Source: Oscillospiraceae bacterium (lineage in GTDB: Bacteria > Bacillota_A > Clostridia > Oscillospirales > Oscillospiraceae). From it: a stretch of 32,152 nucleotides of DNA. This document shows, piece after piece, positions 1 to 7,742 of this stretch; position 1 is the stretch's first letter, and every line of letters begins with the position of its first letter. A program made the position numbers and the translations under genes. The DNA is taken from positions 1-32,152 of the forward strand of contig JAFQHF010000054.1 of assembly GCA_017398105.1 (NCBI GenBank), read 5' to 3'. The notes below the pieces were generated by a model. It searched no databases, had not been told where the DNA came from, and saw only the letters and a program-made list of their open reading frames with translations.

Positions 1-139
1 ACAGCTCCCTTTACACAAGGGTAAGCGAAGCGCAGTCAGCGGAAGTGAATGACAGCCCGGTGGGCTGTCAGAGCCGCTGACCGGGCTGCCCGCAGGCAGC
101 CTTGGGCGCTCCCGCGCCAGAGGTTTTTTGACACGCTGA
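1..139. repeat. Multi-hairpin repeat, right end only, with internal insertion
   Basis: This is the right-hand part of the element seen complete at 22039-22251. Bases 1-21 and 98-139 match the end of that copy: a CTCCCTTTACACAAGGG arm, then GGCGCTCCCGCGCC, a T run and TTGACACGCTGA. Bases 22-97 are extra and contain their own hairpins (51-58 with 62-69, and 34-42 with 74-81). The left part lies outside the window. The tail (GC hairpin plus T run) could terminate plus-strand transcription. Confidence 0.75.
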
Positions 140-168
140 AAAGACCTGCCGGATCGGCAGGTCTTTTT
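139..168 (-). terminator. Intrinsic terminator of the Na/Pi cotransporter gene
   Basis: A 9-bp GC-rich stem (143-151 with 155-163) has a 3-base loop and A/T runs on both sides, so it can work in both directions. It lies just past the stop codon of the minus-strand transporter gene. Confidence 0.85.
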
Positions 169-176
169 CATTGCAT

Positions 177-1979
177 TTACTGAACTTCCTTCAGGGGCTT
201 GATGTACTGCTCACGGCGGCGTTCCCGCTCGGACAGGTAAGCCACATCATTGCCGGAATGGATCTCCCGCAGGTAATCGTAATGATTCTGCAGGATGGTC
301 TCGTTGTTCCGGGCCAGCATGACAACTGCCACGGAAGAGCAGTGGTCGGAAACACGCTCCAGATACGTCAAGGCTTCCATAAACACCAGGCCGCTGCCAA
401 TGGAGCAGGCGCCGGTCTTCAGACGCTTGGTGTGACGATCCTTCAGGATCATAACCATGTCATCGATGGTCTCTTCCAGAGGCTCGATGGCCTTGGCTGC
501 TTCATTGTCATCCTGTTCAAAGGCATCCACCGTGATGTTCAGGATCTCATTGACCGCAGAGCAGATAATGCCCAGTTCCTTCTTTGCCGTATCGGAGAAG
601 GAGGTGCTTTCCGCCTGCAGCCGGTCTGCCAGCTCCACCAGATTGGTGGCATAGTCACCGATCCGCTCAAAGGCAGGCACCGTCTGGATCAGCATATCCA
701 TCTGGCGGTCATCCCACTCGGTTTCCACAGCCTTGCTCAGACCCACCAGGAAACGGTCGGCAGTGTCCTTGAACTGATCCAGATATTCTTCATCCTCATT
801 GATCTGGCTGACCAGAACGGGATCATACTTGCGCAGCACGCTGCAGGCCTTCTCAAAGTTACCCTTGGCGATCTTGCCCATAGCAGCCACCGCATTGACC
901 GTAACGCCAACAGCAACCGTGGGAGAATTGAACAGCTTCTCATCCAAGGTATGCAGCTCGGGATGCTTGTCCTCGCTGGGCGCATCCTCTCGCACGATCA
1001 GCATGGACAGCTTCACCAGTGCGCCGGCAAAGGGAACCAGCACCACTGCGGTGATCAGATTGAAAACAGTCTGGAAATTGGCGATTCCGCCGCTGTCAAC
1101 AGCTGCAGACCAGAATTCCGCTCCGAAAACCGCCATACGCTCCATGATGGTCATAACGATCATAAACAGAACGGTACCAATGGTGTTAAAGGCAATGTGC
1201 ACCACGCCGGTACGCTTGGCATCCTTGGAAGAGCCGATGGAGCAGACCATGGCAGTGGTGACACAGGTACCCAGATTGATGCCCATGATCACGGGATAGG
1301 CCATGGAGAAGGTAATGCCGGAGCCGGGAACCGAGGCAACCGTCTGCAGCATACCAACGGTAGCGGAGGAGCTCTGCACAATGACCGTCAGAACCAGGCC
1401 GAACAGGATACCGAACAGAGGATTGCCCAGGAAGTCCACAAAGGCCATAAAGGCATCGGTGCCGATCAGAGGCTTAACGCCGTCGGTCATCAGACTCAGA
1501 CCCACAAACAGGATACCGAAGCCAATGCAGATATCGCCGATGGTTTTGGAATTCTTACTCTTGATGAACATCAGCAGAATGATGCCGGCCACCAGAGCGA
1601 TGGGAGCCAGGGTATCCGTATCAAACAGCCACAGCAGGAAGCTGCCGTCCGATTCAATGGAACCCAGGCGGATGATCTGGGCAGTAACGGTAGTACCGAT
1701 ATTTGCGCCCATAACGATGGAAACAGCCTGCTTCAGGTTCAGCACGCCTGCACCGATCAGTGCAACCGTCAGGACAATCGTAGCCGTGGAACTCTGGATC
1801 ACAGCCGTGACCAAAGTACCGGTCAGCACGCCCATCCAGACATTGCCGGTAACTTTTTCCAGTACCCGCTTCAGCGCAGCGCCGGAACTGTTCTTCAGGC
1901 CGTCGCCCATCAGTTCGATACCGTACAGGAACATGGCCAGGCCGCCGAGAAGCTGGATAATGGCAGTTAAAATCTCCAT
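177..1979 (-). CDS. Na+/phosphate cotransporter with C-terminal PhoU-like domain
   Basis: A 600-residue inner-membrane protein of the Na/Pi cotransporter II (NptA/YjbB) family, which moves inorganic phosphate with sodium. The two inverted halves each carry the family QSS signature (QSSTAT at 62-67, QSSSAT at 202-207), followed by glycine-rich GANIGTT (91-97) and GINLGT (233-238). Hydrophobic segments fill roughly residues 1-330. The remainder is a soluble helical region resembling PhoU (about 340-560), so a single polypeptide joins transport and a phosphate-signalling-like domain, as is usual for bacterial members. The start is the ATG at 1979, preceded by AGGAGTTAC. It is monocistronic, with a terminator at 139-168 and a TATAAT -10 at 2049-2054. 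Direction of transport is not certain, since some members export phosphate. Confidence 0.93.
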   Translation of the reverse strand: MEILTAIIQLLGGLAMFLYGIELMGDGLKNSSGAALKRVLEKVTGNVWMGVLTGTLVTAVIQSSTATIVLTVALIGAGVLNLKQAVSIVMGANIGTTVTAQIIRLGSIESDGSFLLWLFDTDTLAPIALVAGIILLMFIKSKNSKTIGDICIGFGILFVGLSLMTDGVKPLIGTDAFMAFVDFLGNPLFGILFGLVLTVIVQSSSATVGMLQTVASVPGSGITFSMAYPVIMGINLGTCVTTAMVCSIGSSKDAKRTGVVHIAFNTIGTVLFMIVMTIMERMAVFGAEFWSAAVDSGGIANFQTVFNLITAVVLVPFAGALVKLSMLIVREDAPSEDKHPELHTLDEKLFNSPTVAVGVTVNAVAAMGKIAKGNFEKACSVLRKYDPVLVSQINEDEEYLDQFKDTADRFLVGLSKAVETEWDDRQMDMLIQTVPAFERIGDYATNLVELADRLQAESTSFSDTAKKELGIICSAVNEILNITVDAFEQDDNEAAKAIEPLEETIDDMVMILKDRHTKRLKTGACSIGSGLVFMEALTYLERVSDHCSSVAVVMLARNNETILQNHYDYLREIHSGNDVAYLSERERRREQYIKPLKEVQ

Positions 1980-2048
1980 ATGTAACTCCTAAATATCTCT
2001 TATGTTCTTTTATTATTCAAATTTATGTACCGTTTTCGGCATGTTACC

Positions 2049-2054
2049 ATTATA
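2049..2054 (-). promoter_or_regulatory. -10 element for the Na/Pi cotransporter gene
   Basis: Minus-strand TATAAT lies about 70 bases upstream of the start codon. No good -35 is visible at 16-18 bases, so the promoter may need an activator (see 2098-2125). Confidence 0.5.
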
Positions 2055-2097
2055 AGAAATTTTCAGATAAAAGTACAGTGACAAAATCGAAGTAATT

Positions 2098-2125
2098 TTT
2101 ACAAAAAGCTTACGCGGATTTTAAC
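2098..2125. promoter_or_regulatory. Possible PhoP-type direct repeats
   Basis: Three similar hexamers, TTTACA, CTTACG and TTTAAC, start at 2098, 2109 and 2120, exactly 11 bp apart. This is the spacing of tandem PhoP/PhoB half-sites. They lie 40-75 bp upstream of the -10 of a phosphate transporter gene. The match is loose and the region is AT-rich, so this is a suggestion only. Confidence 0.25.
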
Positions 2126-2136
2126 AAATCTGCCAA

Positions 2137-2574
2137 TTATTTTCCGGTGGAGCCAAAGCCTCCGGTGTTTCTTGCGGTGTCCGACAGTTCCTGCGCAATT
2201 TCGTAAGCCGGTGTCAGCACAGGGGTGATCACAAACTGGGCGATGCGCTCGCCATTATCCAGGGTCTTCGCAGTTTCGCCATGATTGTGCAGGGCCACGA
2301 TGATCTCGCCCCGGTAGTCGCTGTCCACCACGCCCACCTTGTTGGCAGGTGCCAGACCCTGCTTACAGGCCAGGCCGCTGCGGGCATAGATCAGTCCGGC
2401 ACAGCCCGCCGGCACCTCCAGGGCAATTCCCGTGGGCACAAAGGCCGTTTTTCCGGGCGCAATGGTCACCGGCTGCTCCAGGCAGGCATACAGGTCAGCG
2501 CCCGCTGCCATGGCTGAGCCGTAGGAAGGCAGCTTTGCCCCCTCTTTCAAAAGCTTCACACGAACGGATGCCAT
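2137..2574 (-). CDS. dut: Deoxyuridine 5'-triphosphate nucleotidohydrolase (dUTPase)
   Basis: A 145-residue trimeric dUTPase that cleaves dUTP to dUMP and pyrophosphate, keeping uracil out of DNA and supplying dUMP for dTTP synthesis. All five family motifs are present in order: AGADLYA (24-30), ARSGLA (64-69), the catalytic-aspartate motif GVVDSDYRGE (81-90), GERIAQ (108-113), and the C-terminal glycine-rich RNTGGFGSTG (135-144) that closes over the substrate. Length is typical. It is the last gene of a PAP2-nrdG-dut operon; its ATG directly follows the nrdG stop, so the two are probably translationally linked. Its place beside nrdG fits a shared role in deoxynucleotide supply. Confidence 0.96.
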   Translation of the reverse strand: MASVRVKLLKEGAKLPSYGSAMAAGADLYACLEQPVTIAPGKTAFVPTGIALEVPAGCAGLIYARSGLACKQGLAPANKVGVVDSDYRGEIIVALHNHGETAKTLDNGERIAQFVITPVLTPAYEIAQELSDTARNTGGFGSTGK

Positions 2575-3114
2575 TTACTTCATTCCTTTCTTTTCTCCCT
2601 GCCAGTCTTCCCAGAGCACCACGCTCCCGGATGCCAGCGAGGCTGGTACATCGATAAGGCGCTGGTTTTCCGATCCCCGGAACCGCAGCGACAGATTCTT
2701 CTTCGCCTCGATGAAGGGGCCATCCACCAGAACGTCCAGATAGCTCAGATACTCCCTGGTGTCTCCCAGACGGCCGGAGAGAATATCCTTGTCGAACAGA
2801 TAACCGGAGAAGGCCCAGATGCTCTTTTCCGGAAGCTGCTGCTTGATCTTTCGCAGCAGCTCCACCACCGCACCCTGGTTCCGGGGCTCGAAGGGCTCGC
2901 CGCCCAGAAGCGTCAGTCCCCGGATGTATGCAGGCCGCAGCATGTCCACGATGGAATCCATGACTTCCTCCGTAAAGGGCTCGCCGTAGTCAAAATCCCA
3001 GGCAACTTCGTTGAAGCACCCGGGGCAACGGTGGGTGCAGCCGGAAACAAACAGGCTCACCCGGACTCCGGGGCCGTTGGCAATGTCACAGTTTTTAATG
3101 GTTGCGTAATTCAT
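2575..3114 (-). CDS. nrdG: Anaerobic ribonucleoside-triphosphate reductase activating protein
   Basis: A 179-residue radical SAM activase that uses a [4Fe-4S] cluster and S-adenosylmethionine to install the glycyl radical on class III ribonucleotide reductase. The cluster-binding CX3CX2C motif is C26-C30-C33 (CTHRCPGC), and the N-terminal IxNGPGVRVSLFVSGC pattern is typical of NrdG. GGEPFEP supplies the SAM-binding GGE motif. It starts with an ATGA overlap on the PAP2 gene and abuts dut. The partner reductase NrdD is not in this window, so it must be encoded elsewhere. Its presence supports an anaerobic host. Confidence 0.95.
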   Translation of the reverse strand: MNYATIKNCDIANGPGVRVSLFVSGCTHRCPGCFNEVAWDFDYGEPFTEEVMDSIVDMLRPAYIRGLTLLGGEPFEPRNQGAVVELLRKIKQQLPEKSIWAFSGYLFDKDILSGRLGDTREYLSYLDVLVDGPFIEAKKNLSLRFRGSENQRLIDVPASLASGSVVLWEDWQGEKKGMK

Positions 3115-4022
3115 TTCTTAACTCCCAATTTTGAAAACCACCGGAAGGTCATGGGCCACAGCACCCCCGCCGTCACCACGATGAGGAAATACCGCACCGC
3201 CCGGGCAGGATAGGTGCTCAGCACCAGCTCCAGGGGTGCACGCAGGCCTTCCTTCACCAGCAGCACCGCCCCAAGGCCCAGCAGCACCTTCAGAAGCTGC
3301 GCCCACCAGATGGCTTTTGTTTCAAATCTCACATATTTCATTTCCAGAGGATATACCACCGCCACACCGGTGATGCAGCCCAGCATGGTATAGGCATTCT
3401 TCATGCCGGAGGTCAGGTTGTGTGCGTCCATATCTGCCGGGAAGGGCCACAGGTGCACATAGAGTGCAAGTCCCACCGACAGGACCAGCATCAGGCCGAT
3501 CACATCCTTCATTCCCTGCGCCTGCTCACGCTGCACCAGGGGCTTCATGACAAGCACCAGCAGCAGCGCGCACAGGGAACCCACCAGCACATCCATCGGC
3601 GTATGGACACCCAGATACATCCGGGACAGGGGCACCAGAACACAGATGCCGATCCAGATCCCCCGGAGCCATTTATTTTTCGTAACGGCGGCAAGGGAGC
3701 CGAAGGTGCCCACCGCGCTCTGGCTGTGGCCGCTGGGGAAGGAATAGCCGGTGGCTGCTTCCCTGGCCTGCTCCACGATGGTAAATTCCGGGTCCAGCAC
3801 CCAGGGCCGGGGCACGGCGCAGAACAGCTTCAGAAACTGATTGACCATGGTGCCGATAAACCCCACCGACATGACATAATATCCCTTTTTCTTGTCCACG
3901 CACCAGAAGACGATCAGCGCCGCCACCAGAAACGCGGTCTCCTCACCCAGCCGGGTGACCAGCAGCATGAACGCATCCAGCTCCGGCGTGCGGATGCCTT
4001 CCAGGAAATACAGAATCTCCAT
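3111..4022 (-). CDS. PAP2 superfamily membrane phosphatase
   Basis: A 303-residue multi-pass membrane protein of the PAP2 (type 2 phosphatidic acid phosphatase) superfamily, whose members remove phosphate from lipid phosphates or undecaprenyl pyrophosphate at the membrane face. The three catalytic motifs are complete: K65-x6-R72-P73, PSGH (96-99), and S133-R134-x5-H140 with D144. A C-terminal extension of about 150 residues adds further hydrophobic segments of unknown use. An in-frame ATG six codons upstream exists, but the GGAGG site ends 6 bases before the ATG at 4022, which decides the start. The gene leads the operon with nrdG and dut. The exact substrate cannot be told from sequence. Confidence 0.88.
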   Translation of the reverse strand: MEILYFLEGIRTPELDAFMLLVTRLGEETAFLVAALIVFWCVDKKKGYYVMSVGFIGTMVNQFLKLFCAVPRPWVLDPEFTIVEQAREAATGYSFPSGHSQSAVGTFGSLAAVTKNKWLRGIWIGICVLVPLSRMYLGVHTPMDVLVGSLCALLLVLVMKPLVQREQAQGMKDVIGLMLVLSVGLALYVHLWPFPADMDAHNLTSGMKNAYTMLGCITGVAVVYPLEMKYVRFETKAIWWAQLLKVLLGLGAVLLVKEGLRAPLELVLSTYPARAVRYFLIVVTAGVLWPMTFRWFSKLGVKK

Positions 4023-4042
4023 CTTTCTCCTCCTTGGCATAG

Positions 4043-4057
4043 ACTGATATCAGTATA
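4043..4057 (-). promoter_or_regulatory. -10 and palindrome upstream of the PAP2-nrdG-dut operon
   Basis: Minus-strand TATACT (4052-4057) overlaps the perfect 12-bp palindrome ACTGATATCAGT (4043-4054), which lies just ahead of the ribosome site. The -35 region is poor. The palindrome could be an operator over the transcription start. Confidence 0.4.
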
Positions 4058-4091
4058 GCACAGCTTTGCTGCAATTTCTACTGCAATCTTA

Positions 4092-4130
4092 CAAAAGGGA
4101 AAGGACCGCCGTTGGAAACGGCAGTCCCTG
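4092..4130 (-). terminator. Terminator downstream of the AI-2E permease gene
   Basis: The stem 4103-4113 with 4117-4127 (GGACTGCCGTT and its near-complement on the minus strand) is followed on that strand by TTTCCCTTTT. It lies 8 bases past the stop codon. Confidence 0.75.
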
Positions 4131-4137
4131 GAAAACG

Positions 4138-5337
4138 CTATTTGGATACTTCATCCGGATAATCGGCCTTGTATTGATCCCACAGCTGATTCTGGCCCTT
4201 CTTATCCAGGCCCCGGCGAACCAGCTTCTTTACGATGTCATAAATGACCGCGAACATGGGCACGCAGATGACCATGCCCACCACGCCCCACAGGCCGCCG
4301 CACAAAATGATGGCGAACAGCACCCAGAAGCTGGAAAGACCGGTTCGGTCTCCCAGAATGGCGGGGCCGATCACATTGCCGTCCAGCTGCTGCAGCGCCA
4401 GAACGAACAGGCCAAACCAGATGGCCTTGAGGGGATCTTCGATCAAAATCAGCAAAATCGAAGGAACCGCACCGATAAAGGGGCCGAAGAAGGGGATCAC
4501 GTTGGTCATACCCACAATGGCAGACACCAGCAGCGCATTGGGGAATTTGAAAACCACACAGCCAATGTAGCACAGCACACCGATGATGGCAGAGTCCACG
4601 ATCTTGCCGTCGATGAAGCCGCCGAACATCCGGTCAATGAAGGCCACCTCGCTGAGGAACAGGTCTGCCCATCTGGGCTTCAGGACGCTTCGAACCATCA
4701 GCACGCTCTGGCGGGCGAACTTTTTCCGGCTGGACAGCAGATAGCAGGCCACGATCAGGCCGATCAGCAGATTGTAAAGGAACAGGAATACCTTATAAAC
4801 ACTGGAGCCCACACCGCTGACGATGTTGGTAATGTAGGGCATCAGGGTATTCTGCGCCCAGGTCTCCAGCTCCGCGTAAAGGGCATTGTAGCTGGTATTG
4901 AACAGCTGCAGCAGCTCTTCATCCTCGCCGAAGATGCCCCTGGCCCAGGTCATAAACTGGCTGACCTTATCCGGCAGCGAAGTCCACAGAGACAAAATGC
5001 TGTTGTACAGCTGGGGTGCGATCATGATGATCAGCGCATATACCACCAGGATGCCGGTGAACAGACTCAGGCCCACGGCAATGGCATTGGCAGTCTTGCG
5101 CATCTTTCGGGGCAGATGCGTTTTCAGGAGTCCCTCATAGAAATTGCAGGCAGGCCGCAGCAGGTAAGCCACCACACTGCCGTAAATAAAGGGCGCCATA
5201 ATATCCGTCAGGGTATGTACCCAGTCGCCCAGGCCTTTGAACCGGTAAAGGGCAAAAAATACCACAATGCTCAAACTGATGGCGCCGAAGATCGACAACA
5301 TCAGATACAGGTATTTGCGCTTGTCGGGGTCTTTCAT
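4138..5337 (-). CDS. AI-2E family (TqsA/PerM/YdiK-type) membrane permease
   Basis: A 399-residue multi-spanning protein of the AI-2E family. Members have been linked to export of the quorum signal AI-2, to Na+/H+ exchange or to cell-wall functions, so the substrate here is open. Features: two N-terminal transmembrane helices (about 10-30 and 48-60), a long middle section (110-170) that should form the extracytoplasmic/periplasmic-type domain, and the hallmark NVIPFFGPFIGAVP (279-292) near the C-terminal helices. The start at 5337 is chosen because AGAAGGGA lies just upstream. An ATG 16 codons earlier sits on the promoter -10 and has no ribosome site. Single gene with its own terminator (4092-4130). 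Confidence 0.87.
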   Translation of the reverse strand: MKDPDKRKYLYLMLSIFGAISLSIVVFFALYRFKGLGDWVHTLTDIMAPFIYGSVVAYLLRPACNFYEGLLKTHLPRKMRKTANAIAVGLSLFTGILVVYALIIMIAPQLYNSILSLWTSLPDKVSQFMTWARGIFGEDEELLQLFNTSYNALYAELETWAQNTLMPYITNIVSGVGSSVYKVFLFLYNLLIGLIVACYLLSSRKKFARQSVLMVRSVLKPRWADLFLSEVAFIDRMFGGFIDGKIVDSAIIGVLCYIGCVVFKFPNALLVSAIVGMTNVIPFFGPFIGAVPSILLILIEDPLKAIWFGLFVLALQQLDGNVIGPAILGDRTGLSSFWVLFAIILCGGLWGVVGMVICVPMFAVIYDIVKKLVRRGLDKKGQNQLWDQYKADYPDEVSK

Positions 5338-5369
5338 AACATCCCTTCTTTTCTGTATAAATTCATAGT

Positions 5370-5385
5370 ATGGTAAGTATACCAT
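5370..5385 (-). promoter_or_regulatory. Promoter -10 inside a 16-bp palindrome
   Basis: ATGGTA and TACCAT arms bracket the centre so that, on the minus strand, TATACT (a good -10) sits inside the palindrome. It lies about 35 bases upstream of the AI-2E gene start. A repressor site over the -10 is plausible; no clear -35 is seen. Confidence 0.4.
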
Positions 5386-5500
5386 GCCGGTAGAAAAAGG
5401 GGTATAAACATTTTGTGAATAATTCCGTTTCCCCGTTTCTTACCGTTTCTTTGCTGCGGAAAATTTTACAAAAACTTCAAAGGCCGCCTTTCTCCCGCCC

Positions 5501-5529
5501 TTGCCATTTTGGCGGAAATTGACTATAAT
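5501..5529 (+). promoter_or_regulatory. Sigma-A-type promoter for the TIGR04255 gene
   Basis: TTGCCA (5501-5506), a 17-base spacer, and TATAAT (5524-5529). The start codon is 36 bases further on. Confidence 0.75.
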
Positions 5530-5564
5530 GAATTGCAAAGAACTGCAGAAAATGAGGAGTGTCT

Positions 5565-6350
5565 ATGTTTTCAAAGGAAAGCCGCTGCCGTTACGGCGCG
5601 CATCCCCTGGCTGAGGTGATCTGCCAGCTCCGTTTCCCGGAAATTCTGGCTGTGGGAGCAGCTGACCCCGTGGAATTTCAGGAGGCCATCCGTTCTGAAT
5701 TCCCCCTGTTCCTGCGCCGTCAGGAGCTGCCTGCGCCCAAGATAACCGGCATTCCGGGAAATATGTCGGTTCAGAACCAGAAGCCCGTTATCAATTACCA
5801 GTTTTCCACACCGGACGGTGCCTGGCGCGTAAACCTTACCAATCAATTTATTTCCCTGACCTGCACAAGCTATACCTGCTGGGAGGATTTTGCTGCCCAT
5901 CTGGACAAACCCCTGGCTGCCTTTATCCAGGTGTATAAGCCTGCCCATTTTGAACGGGTGGGACTCAGATACCTGAATTTCATCTCCCGCTCTGCCCTGG
6001 GTCTGGAAGGCGTTCCCTTCTCCCGGCTGATCCGGCCCTGTTATCTGGGGCCTCTGGCAGAGGAGGATGTGTCCGAAACCGCCGCCACCCGCTGCACGGT
6101 GGACTGTGAACTGACCATCCGGGGCGGCTGCCGGGCCAAGATTCACGCAGGTCCCGGACTGGTGAAGCGGGGTGTCAGAGAGGATAAGGAAGTCAAATTT
6201 ATCTTTGACCAGGATCTGTTCATGACCGGCCAGCTGCAGCTGAATCTGGCAGCCGGCGTCCTGCAGACTCTGCACCACCAGGCCGATTCCATCTTCCGGG
6301 GCGCGATCACACAGCAGCTCCACGAAGCCATGGAACCTGAAATTATCTAA
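5565..6350 (+). CDS. TIGR04255 family protein of unknown function
   Basis: A 261-residue soluble protein. The N-terminal pattern (HPLAEVICQLRFP at about 13-25, then a block with EFQEAIRSEFP) and the central FERVGLRYLNFI segment are typical of TIGR04255, a sporadically distributed bacterial family without an established function. It has no signal peptide or membrane segments. The ATG at 5565 follows TGAGGAG; a GTG two codons earlier is less likely because it overlaps that site. It has its own promoter (5501-5529). The zinc peptidase gene downstream is separated by an AT-rich hairpin (6349-6434) and may be read through from this promoter. Family members in other genomes sometimes sit near defence or mobile genes; nothing of that kind is adjacent here. 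Confidence 0.8.
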   Translation: MFSKESRCRYGAHPLAEVICQLRFPEILAVGAADPVEFQEAIRSEFPLFLRRQELPAPKITGIPGNMSVQNQKPVINYQFSTPDGAWRVNLTNQFISLTCTSYTCWEDFAAHLDKPLAAFIQVYKPAHFERVGLRYLNFISRSALGLEGVPFSRLIRPCYLGPLAEEDVSETAATRCTVDCELTIRGGCRAKIHAGPGLVKRGVREDKEVKFIFDQDLFMTGQLQLNLAAGVLQTLHHQADSIFRGAITQQLHEAMEPEII

Positions 6351-6434
6351 AATGCAAAATGCAGAATGATAAATGCTGAATTATTCCCCATTTCTCGCAC
6401 ATTTAGCACTTATCATTTAGCATTCAGCATTTCA
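6349..6434. repeat. AT-rich inverted repeat (family 3, copy 1)
   Basis: Variants of AATGCAGAATGATAAATGC on the left pair with GCACTTATCATTTAGCATT on the right to make a long imperfect hairpin. It lies between two plus-strand genes. A related copy is at 26456-26575, again between plus-strand genes. Confidence 0.75.
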
Positions 6435-6449
6435 ACCAAGGAGGTTTTT

Positions 6450-7181
6450 ATGTATTATCCCTACGGCTATTATTACGGCTTTGACTGGACATATCTGTAT
6501 CTTGTCCTACCCTGTGTTCTGCTGTCCCTGTGGGCCAGCCACAATGTCAATTCCACCTTTCAGAAGTATTCCCGACAGTTTTCCCAGCGGCGGCTTACCG
6601 GTGCGGAGGCAGCCCAGCGGGTGCTGATGGCAAACGGTGTCCGGGGCGTGCGCATCGACCGGGTCAGCGGCAATCTGACAGATCACTTTGACCCCAGAAC
6701 CAATGTGATCCGTCTGTCCGACAGCGTCTATTCCAGCACCTCCACCGCCGCCATCGGCGTTGCCTGCCATGAGGCGGGCCATGCGGTGCAGTATGCTGTG
6801 GGTTACGCTCCCATCAAGCTCAGGGCCGCCATTATCCCGCTGACCAATTTCGGCTCCAAAATTGCCATGCCCCTGATTCTGGCAGGCATCCTGTTCTCCA
6901 CGCTGGGCACCTTTTCCGATACGCTGGTGTATCTGGGTATCGCTGCCTTCGGTCTTTCCCTGGTGTTCCAGCTGGTGACCCTGCCTGTGGAATTCAATGC
7001 CAGCCGCCGTGCCATGGAGGCTATTGAAAGCGCCAATATCCTGACGGAAGAAGAACAGCGGGGTGCCCGGAAGACCCTCTCTGCCGCTGCCCTGACCTAT
7101 GTGGCTGCCACCGCAACCGCGCTGGCCCAGCTGCTGCGGCTGATCCTGATCTTCGGCGGAAGACGCCGCCGGGATGACTGA
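6450..7181 (+). CDS. YugP-type zinc metallopeptidase (Zn_peptidase_2 family)
   Basis: A 243-residue membrane-anchored protein. The zincin motif HEAGH is at 107-111 within IGVACHEAGHAVQYA. One hydrophobic segment lies near the N-terminus (about 15-30) after a Tyr-rich start, and two more follow at about 145-190. A glutamate in LPVEFNASRRA is the probable third zinc ligand. Length and order match Bacillus YugP-like proteins (PF04298), whose substrates are unknown. The ATG at 6450 is preceded by AAGGAGG at good spacing. The stop codon overlaps an upstream possible start of the HD-domain gene, so the two are probably co-transcribed. Confidence 0.9.
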   Translation: MYYPYGYYYGFDWTYLYLVLPCVLLSLWASHNVNSTFQKYSRQFSQRRLTGAEAAQRVLMANGVRGVRIDRVSGNLTDHFDPRTNVIRLSDSVYSSTSTAAIGVACHEAGHAVQYAVGYAPIKLRAAIIPLTNFGSKIAMPLILAGILFSTLGTFSDTLVYLGIAAFGLSLVFQLVTLPVEFNASRRAMEAIESANILTEEEQRGARKTLSAAALTYVAATATALAQLLRLILIFGGRRRRDD

Positions 7182-7191
7182 GGACTTTCCC

Positions 7192-7641
7192 ATGATTTAC
7201 ACCGAACTGACCAACAAGGCCCTGTGCTATGCCTACAACGCCCACCATGGGCAGCTGGACTACAACGGCATCCCCTTTATCTTCCACCCGCTGCATCTGG
7301 CGGAGGCCATGGATGATGAGATCTCCTGCTGCGCCGCGCTGCTGCACGATATCGTGGAGGATACCCAGCTGACGCTGGATGATCTTCGGAAGGAATTTCC
7401 GGAGGAAGTGGTGGAAATTGTCGCCCTGCTGACCCATGATGACAGCGCAGAATCCAACTGCGAGGATTATTTTGACTATATCCGCAGAATCAGGGCCAAT
7501 CCCATTGCAAAAAAGGTAAAGCTGGCGGACATCGCCCACAACAGCGACCAGACCCGCTGCGTCGGTGCCGGACTTCCCCCGGAAAAGCTGAACTGGTGGA
7601 AGCAAAAGTACCAAAAAGCGCTGCAGATTCTTATGGAATAA
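7192..7641 (+). CDS. Small HD-domain protein, (p)ppGpp hydrolase-like
   Basis: A 149-residue stand-alone HD-domain protein resembling the hydrolase half of RelA/SpoT and the small alarmone hydrolase/MESH1 group. Candidate metal ligands are H32, H52-D53 and D113, and the ED pair used in catalysis by this group is E56-D57 (LLHDIVEDT). The 60-residue distance from D53 to D113 is as in MESH1-type enzymes. No synthetase, TGS or ACT domain is present, so it would only degrade alarmone or another nucleotide (some relatives act on NADPH). An ATG six codons upstream, overlapping the peptidase stop, is possible. The start at 7192 is preferred because TGAGGA precedes it and the family usually begins with MxYTELT. 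Confidence 0.82.
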   Translation: MIYTELTNKALCYAYNAHHGQLDYNGIPFIFHPLHLAEAMDDEISCCAALLHDIVEDTQLTLDDLRKEFPEEVVEIVALLTHDDSAESNCEDYFDYIRRIRANPIAKKVKLADIAHNSDQTRCVGAGLPPEKLNWWKQKYQKALQILME

Positions 7642-7665
7642 TACCAACATTTTTCCGTCCCGGAC

Positions 7666-7694
7666 TTGACAACCGGGGCGGAATTTTGTATAAT
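7666..7694 (+). promoter_or_regulatory. Consensus sigma-A promoter of the AbrB-lyase-transporter operon
   Basis: A perfect TTGACA (7666-7671) and a perfect TATAAT (7689-7694) with a 17-base spacer, 48 bases ahead of the first start codon. It is the best promoter in the window, suggesting strong basal transcription unless repressed, possibly by the AbrB-type product itself. Confidence 0.92.
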
Positions 7695-7742
7695 CCGTCC
7701 GTGTGAAAAGTATGAAAAATATGATTTAAAGGAAGGGATGAA

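Noticed and set aside
171..1970. 599-codon frame antisense to the Na/Pi cotransporter
   Set aside because: The real transporter motifs are on the opposite strand; this frame shows no domain.
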